A stretch of 64,000 nucleotides of DNA from Dillenia suffruticosa. Taxonomy: Eukaryota > Streptophyta > Magnoliopsida > Dilleniales > Dilleniaceae. Within the stretch, counting starts at the first letter, position 1; each line of letters starts with the position of its first letter. Location: the NCBI GenBank assembly GCA_033439265.1, contig JAVTVX010000020.1, forward strand, positions 12,914,001 through 12,978,000, read 5' to 3'. Made by a program: the position numbers and the translations under genes. The notes under the pieces are model-generated. The model had not been told where the DNA came from. It made no database searches and was given only the letters and a program-made list of their open reading frames with translations. Shown here one piece after another: positions 56,075 to 64,000 of the stretch.

Positions 56075-57465
56075 TTTGGTATTAGAGTCATTAGAACCTC
56101 TGTCTGTATTTTTCGGCAAAAATTTTCAATTTTTGGGTTCTGAATTTTTTTTTAAAATTGGCCCAAATTTGAGTAAATTTTGGGGTTTTGAGGTTGGAAA
56201 TGAGTTTTATATTAAATTTCGGATAATTTTGTGTTTTCAAAGCAAAAAATAGAGTTTTTTGGCACTTTTCGGACATATTCCGGCATTCAGACCCGCTGGA
56301 TCCGGGTCGGGACCCTTGGGGTCCATTCGGGTGAAGAAGACCCGGATGCAGACCAAAACGACGTCGTTTTGGTCTGCAATTTTTGAAAATGACTACTGCC
56401 GAAAACTTTCTGTAATTACGAAATTACCCAAATAGTTTTAATTTGTAGCAATCCAGTCCCTATGATATTTCTAAAACTCATAAAATGTTAAGATGTTGCA
56501 CATTGGTCCCAGCCTTTATAAAAAACCCGATAAACCTTGCAATGTTACAGATTGGTCCCAACATATTTTGAAATGTTACACATTAGTCCTTTGGACTTAA
56601 AAAGAAAAAAAATGAAAATTTAATTTTTAATTTTAAATTCATATTTGGGTCATTTTTGAGAATTTGAAATTAAAATTTTAATTTATGTGTATGTGGTATC
56701 ACACATAAATGAAAAATTGTGTATTTTATACAAATTAATTTTTATATGGTCTTTTACACATTGAGAGACGTGTAAAATAAAGATTAAGACCCGTATAAAA
56801 TTATAAAATTATTGAAACTTTATGATTTTGTATAAATCAATTTTTATATGGTTTTTGCATATAAAGACGCATGCAAAATAAAGTTTAAAACCTGCATAAA
56901 ATTGAAGGAAAATATTCTTGTGGTTCGTATGATTTCTGATTGTTGGGGTATGGCTACAGCAGCTCTAATATGGAAGAAATTATATATTGAGATAGTTTTG
57001 ACCAAATAAAATAAAGAATATTATTTGTGATTATTTATTTTTGTGTAACAAATTTTATCTCACAGGAATTTTTGTCATATTAAAAATAATTAATCAGAAT
57101 TAGATGGCAAGATTGGATAACCTAATTATGTGGATAGTCTACTTGACTTTAGAGTTTTCTCCTACAAGGTTTTTCGAGTTCAGCAGATCAAGTGCATGTC
57201 TAGGAAAGTCCTGTCAACAAGACGGGGATAAGTCTAAGGTTGGCTGGTTCTTAAGCGGTCCCATGTGACCCACCACCTACCTGGGGACTTTCATGGTGCA
57301 CGAGTGATGTTGTCTTGTAGGGAAGCTCTAATTCAGGAAAAGATTTTCTATATAATTTCTCCTAATTAGCCTACAGGCATTAGGAAATTAAGTAATCTTG
57401 TCAATCTTGTCATAAAGTATAATAAATCTAATCTAAATTAGAAATTTAGCCCACAGACAATTTCT
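56075..57465 (+). other. Untranslated leader of the copia element
   Basis: Starts with the tRNA-complementary site. No coding region is seen before the gag. Two similar blocks (near 56740-56800 and 56830-56900: TAAATTAATTTTTATATGGT words) form a local duplication. Confidence 0.6.
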
Positions 57466-57499
57466 ATGTCAAGAGATTTATTTTATATGTTTTACATTG

Positions 57500-60400
57500 G
57501 TAAACATATGTTAAAGCCTCAACTAAAATTTGTAAACATTTTTGTTGCAGCTATACAAACCGTTGATATCGTTGAAGTTCCCATATTAAATGGTGAGAAC
57601 TATAAGGTGTGGAAGGAGAAAATACTTCTCAATTTGGGATGGTGTGATTTGGATTATGCTATCAGGCATGACGAGCCACTTAGGATAACGGATGCCAGCT
57701 CTACAGCAGACAAAGCTCTTTATGAGTGTTGGGAGCGATCTAATCGTCTCAGTACAATGTTCATTAAGGATAAAATATTAACTGGCATCCGCGGCTCCGT
57801 CAATCAACATAATGACATCCGTGCCCTTCTTAAGGCAATTGATGAGCAATTCGAGACGTCTGATAAAGCTCTTGCTAGCACCTTGATTATGGAGTTCTCA
57901 TCGAAGAAACTCACCACTATCCACGGAGTGCGCGAGCATATCATGAGGATCCGGGATATAGTGGCCCAACTAAAGACTCTTGAGGTTGAGATGTCTGAAT
58001 CCTTCCTAGTGCACTATATTTTGAATACCCTTCCACAGCCTTATAGTCCCTTCAAAATTTCCTATAACACACATAAGGCTAAATGGTCCATCAATGAGTT
58101 GATGACCATGTGTGTACAGAAAGAAGGGAGGTTGCTCATGGAAATGAAGGAGGGAACCAGTAGCGTACATTTCATCATGAAAGGAAAGGCGAAGGGAAAA
58201 GCCAAACTGAAAGGAAAAGCAAAGGGACCTACCCCAATTGTAAAAAGGAGTCTACGTGTTTCTTCTGTAAAAAGAAGGGACACATAAAGAAGGACTGTAC
58301 CAAATTTCAGAAATGGCTTGCTGCCAGAGGTACAGAAATCTCTTTTGTATGTTATGAATCTCTTATAACTGAGACTTCTTATGACACATGGTGGATTAAT
58401 TCTGGATGCTCAATTCATATTACGAATGTGTTGCAGGGCTTGCAAAACCCGCGGAAACCAGTGGGCCGTGAGCAATTCATCTATTCAGGAAACAAGATGA
58501 GTTCGCATGTAGAAACCATTGGAGATCGCAAACTCATTTTGACTAATGGACATGTCTTGCAGTTGGAAAAAAATTTTTATGTACCAAATTTTTCTAGAAA
58601 TCTAATTTCTGTATCAAAACTTGTACAATTCGGATATTCTTTCCAATTTAATAATACAATGACATTACTTTTGCATTCAAATGTCGTTGGTACAGGTCTA
58701 TTGATTGACGGACTATACGGAATTAATTTACAAGATAATACATGTTGCAACACAATACATATTGGTGTGAAAAGGTGTTCCATAAATGAAAATTCCTCTA
58801 TGTTGTGGTATCGGAGATTAGGACATATCTCCATCGAAAGGGTAAAAAAGTTGGTAAATGATGGAGTACTTAGTACTCTAGATTTTAGTGACTTTGAAAC
58901 CTGTGTGGACTGTATTAAGGGTAAACAATCCAATAAGTCAAAAAAAGGTGCCAAGAGGAGCTCAGATCTATTAGAGATCATTCATACAGACATATGTTGT
59001 CCGGATATGGACTCATATGACCAAAGGTATTTCATCACTTTTATTGATTATTACTCACGTTATATGTATCTCTATCTTCTTTGCCATAAGAATGAGGCGT
59101 TGGATGCCTTTAAGGTTTTCAAGACAGAAGTAGAGAAACAATGCGATAAGCAAATAAAGATAGTGAGATCGGATAGAGGTAGAGAATACTATGGAAGGTA
59201 TACTGAAAATGGACAAGCACCTGGTCCATTTGCTCGATTTCTTCAAGAAACTGGGATTGTCGCCCAATATACCATGTCTGGTTCTCCAACTAAGGCGGTT
59301 TCCAAAACCCCATTTGAAATGTTCAAAGGTTGGAAACCCAGTTTGCGACATGTACGCATTTTGGGATGCCCGTCAGAAGTAAGGGTTTATAATCCACAAG
59401 AAAAGAAACTGGATCCAAGGACCATTAATGGGTATTTTGTTGGATATGTTGAGAGGTCCAAGGGATACAGATTCTATTGTCCATCTTATCATACTAGGTT
59501 TGTGGAATCGAGAAACGCGAAATTTCTTGAGGATCACTTGATTAGTGGGAGGGATTTCTTTCAAGACTTAGTCCCTGAAAGGAATCTATCAAGTATGTCT
59601 TCCACTTCAAGTGAAAGGATGATTGTCATTCAAAGTGTCCCTCCAATAACCGTGGACGTTGACCCAATTACAGATGACAATCAAAATATTCCACAATCTG
59701 CTGACACCGGAACAGGTCAAGTTGGACAGCCCTTTCCTAGAGAGACTGTTGAGCCAACATTAAGGAGATCTGTTAGGATTAAGAGGTCAGCAATATCTAG
59801 TGATTATGTAGTATACCTCCAAGAGTCTGATTACAATGTTGGTGCCGTAGATGATCCTGAGTCGTTTTCACAAGCCATAAATTCTAACAATTCGAGTTTG
59901 TGGCTGGAAGCCATGAAAGATGAGATGAACTCCATGACGAGTAACGGAGTTTGGGATCTTGTAAAGTTGCCTGATGGGGTAAAACCCATAGGATGTAAAT
60001 GGGTTTTTAAGACAAAAACTGACTCATTTGACAACATTGAGAAATACAAGGCCAGACTTGTTGCTAAAGGGTTCACTCAAAGGGAAGGAATCGATTATTC
60101 GGAGACCTTTTCTCCAGTATCTAAGAAAGATTCCCTCCGTATCATTTTGGCGATTGTTGCACATTTTGACTTAGAGTTGCAACAAATGGATGTGAAAACG
60201 GCATTTTTGAATGGAGAATTAGAGGAAGAGGTTTACATGTATCAACCTGAAGGATTTTCCTCTAGTAATGGTGAGAATTTGGTTTACAAACTTAATAAAT
60301 CTATATATGGATTGAAGCAAGTTTCCCGCCAATGGTATTTGAAATTCCATGAGACAATCTCTTCATTCGGTTTTGAAGAAAATGTTGTGGATCAGTGTAT

Positions 60401-61436
60401 ATACCAGAAGGTAAGTGGGAGTAAAATTTGCTTCCTAGTGCTATATGTGGATGATATTCTACTTGCAACCAATGATAAAGGGATGTTACATGAGGTGAAA
60501 CAATTCTTTTCTAAGAACTTTGCTATGAAAGATTTAGGTGATGCATCTTATATCATTGGCATTAAGATACATCGAGATAGATTTCATAGGATTCTCGGAC
60601 TATCTCAAGAAACCTATATTAAGAAGGTTCTTAAAAAATACAGAATGCAGGACTGCTCACCGAGTGTATCTCCAATCGTCAAAGGTGACCGGTTTAGTTT
60701 GGACCAGTGTCCTAAGACGGAATTGGAAAGGGAACAAATGACCAATATTCCATATGCTTCCGTAGTTGGAAGCCTTATGTATGCACAGGTCTGTACCTAA
60801 CCTGATATAGCGTATGCAGTTGGAATGTTAGGACGATATCAAAGTAATCCTAGTTTGGAGCATTGGAAGGCTGCAAAGAAGGTGTTACGGTATTTGCAAG
60901 GCACCAAGAACTACATGCTCACATATAGGAGGACCGACAATTTTGAGGTGGTCGGATACTCGGACTCGGACTTCGCTGGTTATGTTGATTCTCGAAAGTC
61001 AACATCTGGATATATTTTTGTTCTGGCTGGTGGAGCTATATCGTGGAGGAGTGCTAAGCAGACATTGACTGCAACCTCTACTATGAAAGCTGAATTTGTG
61101 GCATGTTTTGTGGTTACGTCACAGGCGGTGTGGCTACGAAGTTTCATGGCTGGGTTAAGGATTTTTGACTCTGTACCTAAGCTATTAAGCATATTTTGTG
61201 ATAATTTAGCTGCGGTGTTTTTGGCTAAAAATAATAAGAGTGGTAGTCGAAGTAAGCACATCGACATTAAGTATTTAGTCATAAGGGAACGTATATTGGA
61301 AAATAAGGTTGTAATCCAACATCTAAGCACCGAATGTATGCTTGCTGATCCCCAGACTAAAGGCATGCCTCCAGTTAAATTTAGGGATCATATTGTAAAT
61401 ATGGGTTTAAATCCCAATTTTAATGAAATATCGAAT
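57500..61436 (+). pseudogene. Copia gag-pol region
   Basis: The gag domain reads ILNGENYKVWKEKILLNLGW near 57.58 kb and a zinc-knuckle-type CFFCKKKGHIKKDC near 58.26-58.3 kb. The integrase zinc-binding region (LWYRRLGHIS…CVDCIKGKQ) is at 58.8-58.93 kb, and the integrase core (HTDIC…FITFIDYYSRY…VRSDRGREY) at 58.98-59.2 kb. Reverse transcriptase runs from NGVWDLVKLPDGVKPIGCKW (59.95 kb) through LYVDDILLATND (60.44 kb). RNase H with SKHIDIKY is near 61.25 kb. Integrase before RT is diagnostic of Ty1/copia. About three interruptions; treated as a fossil. The lineage within copia was not settled. Confidence 0.9.
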
Positions 61437-61688
61437 TGAATTTTCTCGTATAAAAATTTGTGCACATTCCAGTTTTGAGAAAATTTCATGAAAATTGATC
61501 CCGAATAAACATAGGGTTTATTCATAAAGATGGTTACCATAAGAATAGGGAGTAGCATGCATTGTGATACACAGGAGACAATACTCGCTGAATTAGAGGA
61601 CTTGTCACTGTGATTCATGTGTGCTTTTTCCATTAAGTTTCAGCTTGGATAAAGTCACCAAGTCGGGTGAGTGGACCAAGTGGGAGAA

Positions 61689-62047
61689 TGTAAGAACAGG
61701 AGGGTGGCCCATCACCCTCCATGCCCTGCAAAACCATTCTTGAAAATAAGGGATTTTTCACTCACCAAAGGGGTAACCAAGTATGGGCCTCAATAATGGT
61801 TGTTGATGATACAACCATTATAAATAGAGGCAACCATAGTAAGGGTCCCTAAACTCAATTTATTAGTTTCACACACCATCTACAGAGAGAATTGAGAGCT
61901 TGGAAGGCTTCTTGCACGTCCAGAGGTGCTGCCAAAGGGAGTTACAGTCGCCGAAATCCATGGCTGGAGGTATACTTGCTTCCGCTTGTTCTTTGGTTCA
62001 ATTTTGCTTTGTAATTCATGTATTAGACTTGCATGAATGTTTTTACA
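61689..62047 (+). repeat. 3' LTR of the copia element (359 bp)
   Basis: Preceded by the purine tract AAGTGGGAGAA and followed by GAAAC. It lacks the insertion seen in the 5' LTR and so shows the pre-insertion site (…ATTAGTTTCACACACC…). Confidence 0.95.
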
Positions 62048-62052
62048 GAAAC

Positions 62053-63029
62053 AACAGAAAAAGAAAAAGAATTCAGGTTTCACTATAACATGTTGACACC
62101 GTTGGCTTTATTTGAGATTGGTTACCGGGCAGATGGGGGAAGCCAGCATAATAGGTGGCCTCACTGTTTTGTACCTCTGTCCCAATCATGGCAAATTAAT
62201 GGGATACAAATGGTATAAAAGAGGGAAGGGGCCTGAAAGCTTAAGTCCCATTGATACTCCTTTTCCTTTGATCTCCGCCGGCTAAAACCTTTTAAGAAAT
62301 TATATATGTTTATTTACATACACACCAGCACACCCAAATGAATGCAATTTCTGCCTCCCAAGAACGAACTAGTCTAAAATATTCACAGATTTAATGGAAC
62401 AGCAAAGGGAAATTAAAAAAAAAAAATTCGCAAAGTCTTAAACAAAAGGCTCAAGAGCTAGGAGCCATGCCGGCCTATTAGATTATAACATGCTTACAGA
62501 AAGTTACAAGCATGATGCTCTTTCTTTGCCATCTTGGCTTTATTTGTGAGCTATGTAGGTCTTGATTTCCTTTCATGGCTGCAAATCAGTAGGAGGAGAC
62601 TTATCCAATTTATGATAATAAAGCATGCATAACATTTTCCTTTCATAGCAAGGAGATCAATTTCCAAGATTGCATTTAATATCTTAATAGCACAATAACG
62701 AAGTCCCTAAATTGTATTTATTAAATGTTCCAACATCAAGAAAAGTCAGGATATTATTTGGAAGAGAAATCAGGAATTCTCCCAAGAAATAGGGCTGCTT
62801 TTTGAAATTGCATGCTTCTGCTTGCTTAAGTTGTAGAACTTAATGAGCCTTCCATCTCATGTGCATTGTATAACTCCAGAACAATCCCTTTTCCATTATT
62901 TCAAAATGTCTGCATATGAAACATATTTACTTGGATACATTGACTGAAGCACCAGTACTCCATTTAGCATTATTATAGCATTATTACTGTAACACAACAT
63001 TGATCACATAAGTCATTACGTGCAGTGAA
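62053..63029 (+). other. CACTA1 TNPA intron-like DNA after the copia insertion
   Basis: Moderate base composition, no recognisable exon. A TATA-like GGTATAAAAGAGGG lies at about 62211, with no open frame close downstream. Confidence 0.4.
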
Positions 63030-63843
63030 AATTCATATGGCGAGACGAAAATTCACCTTCAATATATAATGCGTGGAAAGCATCAAGTAGAAGGAGATAT
63101 TCCGACATGCTTGGCGCAACAAGGAAGCAAGCAATGCAAGCTGTTGGTACAACAAATATAGTGGAAACGAAGTGGCAACAAATTCTTGACATCGGCTGTT
63201 TGAGATGAAATGATTGATAAATATTGGACCACAACAACGTGGCAACAGAAGTCAAATGTAGCAAAGCAAAACCAGAATACAACAAAAGATGGTGAAATTA
63301 CAAAGCACACAGCCAGTTCAATTCCATTTGCTATACACATGAAGAGAATGGTTTGTTTTAATATCTTTATTTAAATTTGTTTTCATAATATTTTTTTAAA
63401 TTTGTTTTATATCTTTGCGAAATAAATAATAAATTTTTGTTGCTATAATTTCAGGCTGAAGAAACCAACCAATCAGTTTCGCATCTCGAACTCTTTAATC
63501 GAACTCACAGACATGATAAGGGAAAAGGACAATTTATTGACAAGAAATTTGAAGCAATTATTGTAAGAAAAACTCTTTTAAATGATTTTTGCATAACATT
63601 TATACAATAATACTTTAACAATTTTAATTATATATGCTTGTTGTAGGGCAAGTACAAACAACAGATTAAGGAAAAGTTTGGCTCAGATAGCAGTTCTCAA
63701 CCATGCTTTGATGCCAGATCATGGTGTGAGGTCACTAGGGGTCCAACCAAGGGACGTTTATACGGTTTTGGAGAGAGAGTTGATGACGTACTTACGATAA
63801 ATTCATCCGGTGCCACTTCATCTCCGTGTATGTGTTCAACTTA
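63030..63843 (+). pseudogene. CACTA1 TNPA-type gene, 3' exons, cut by another CACTA end
   Basis: First exon block (about 63038-63354): WRDENSPSIYNAWKASSRRR, YSDMLGATRKQAMQAVGTTN, then in another frame KSNVAKQNQNTTKDGEITKH, TASSIPFAIHMKRM with donor |GTTTG. Next exon 63455-63562: AEETNQSVSHLELFNRTHRH, DKGKGQFIDKKFEAII, donor |GTAAG. Last visible exon from 63647: GKYKQQIKEKFGSDSSSQPC, ARSWCEVTRGPTKGRLYGFG, ERVDDVLTINSS. The HTxxSxxFAxxxxxM, F..THR.DKGK..D and GPTKGRLYGFG blocks are the C-terminal signature of plant Transposase_24. The last two exons are open with clean splice sites. The reading is stopped by CACTACAAG at 63844. Confidence 0.75.
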
Positions 63844-64000
63844 CACTACAAGAAAACACGGTTTTAGCGACGGATTTAGTAATGAAAATTTTAGAAAAAT
63901 TTGTCGCTAAAAACATTAGCGACGGATTTATCGACAAAATATTTTTCATCGCTAATGACGCGTCTCAAAAATTTAGCGACGAAAAACAAAAAACCGTCGC
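63844..64000 (+). mobile_element. Left end of a further CACTA-type element, runs off the window
   Basis: CACTACAAGAAAACACGG followed by TAGCGACGGATTTAG, GTCGCTAAAAACATTAGCGA and ATCGCTAATGACGCGT: terminal and subterminal motifs of the same kind as in the elements at 34073 and 53714. The preceding TTA (63841-63843) is the predicted target duplication; its partner should lie right of the far end. Confidence 0.8.

Larger units (their letters stand above)
53539..62047 (+). mobile_element. Ty1/copia LTR retrotransposon with both LTRs, broken
   Basis: LTRs start TGTAA.AACAGGAGGGTG and end GCATGAATGTTTTTACA. A 5-bp target duplication GAAAC flanks the element (53534-53538, 62048-62052). The primer-binding site follows the 5' LTR (TGGTATTAGAGTC, initiator-Met-tRNA type, 56077), and a purine tract AAGTGGGAGAA precedes the 3' LTR. 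Gag (57.5-58.3 kb), integrase (58.8-59.4 kb), reverse transcriptase (59.9-60.7 kb) and RNase H (60.9-61.4 kb) are in copia order. About three breaks make it dead. By eye the LTRs differ at about 22 of ~345 aligned bases plus one small gap. At commonly used plant rates of 0.7-1.3 x10^-8 per site per year this suggests about 2.5-5 million years. A CACTA-like element sits in the 5' LTR. Confidence 0.95.
19450..63843 (+). mobile_element. CACTA1: En/Spm-type element, split by later insertions
   Basis: Visible CACTA1 segments are 19450-24318, 49701-53538 and 62053-63843. The left end is CACTATTAAAT preceded by AAT, the predicted 3-bp target duplication. The right end is not in the window. Contents in order: subterminal CCGACGGA/ACCGATGGA repeats, a captured aspartokinase fragment, a TNPD-type transposase gene (21.58-24.28 plus 49.76-50.57 kb) and a TNPA-type gene (52.09-52.55 plus 63.03-63.84 kb), all on the plus strand. 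CACTA2 splits TNPD; a copia element splits the TNPA region; another CACTA-type end interrupts the last visible TNPA exon. TNPD has several stops and TNPA at least one, so this copy is not autonomous. Confidence 0.75.

Overview
The window is nuclear DNA of a flowering plant, most likely a eudicot. It is AT-rich and intron-bearing, and almost all of it is plant transposon sequence: CACTA (En/Spm), Mutator-like (MULE), Ty1/copia and Ty3/gypsy. Host sequence is minor: a decayed first exon of a probable O-fucosyltransferase-like gene (about 10.9-11.2 kb, minus strand) and unassigned DNA on the left. No rRNA, organellar or bacterial-type genes were seen. Everything rests on reading the sequence; no database search was possible.

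Layout. (1) 1.1-7.05 kb: an old, internally deleted Ty3/gypsy fossil with a 5' LTR, pol remnants and a 60-bp tandem repeat, but no recognisable 3' LTR. (2) 7-11.3 kb: unassigned DNA, a possible MITE and the host exon. (3) 11.33-17.49 kb: MULE copy A on the minus strand, with a decayed transposase and a plant mobile domain (PMD) gene. (4) 17.86-19.45 kb: MULE copy B on the plus strand, the 5' part of a related element placed head to head with A. (5) From 19.45 kb to the right edge: CACTA1, inserted in MULE B. It carries a captured aspartokinase fragment, a TNPD-type transposase and a TNPA-type gene.

CACTA1 is itself split. A 25.4-kb CACTA (CACTA2, 24319-49700, 3-bp target duplication TTC) sits in an intron of the CACTA1 TNPD gene, at the same position as an intron in CACTA2's own TNPD gene. 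A Ty1/copia element (53539-62047, 5-bp duplication GAAAC) splits the CACTA1 TNPA gene. A 2.18-kb non-autonomous CACTA-like element (53714-55895, 3-bp duplication TCA) sits in that copia's 5' LTR. Another CACTA-type terminus at 63844 interrupts the last readable TNPA exon and runs off the window. The deepest visible nest is MULE B > CACTA1 > copia > non-autonomous CACTA.

CACTA2 is the most unusual part. Its left 4.3 kb looks like a shrunken copy of its right 10 kb: GC-rich island, TNPD start, AAGT-repeat array, second GC island, promoter-like block, TNPA start. Between the two lie a multi-exon Ulp1-type cysteine protease gene (minus strand), another CACTA-like end with its own GC island, a 0.55-kb direct repeat, and a plant-transposon-protein gene with a coiled-coil tail. 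Sharply bounded GC-rich islands recur seven times in the CACTA-type sequences. They sit upstream of TNPD or TNPA starts or just behind SINE-like pol III boxes, and may be regulatory regions comparable to the GC-rich control region of maize Spm.
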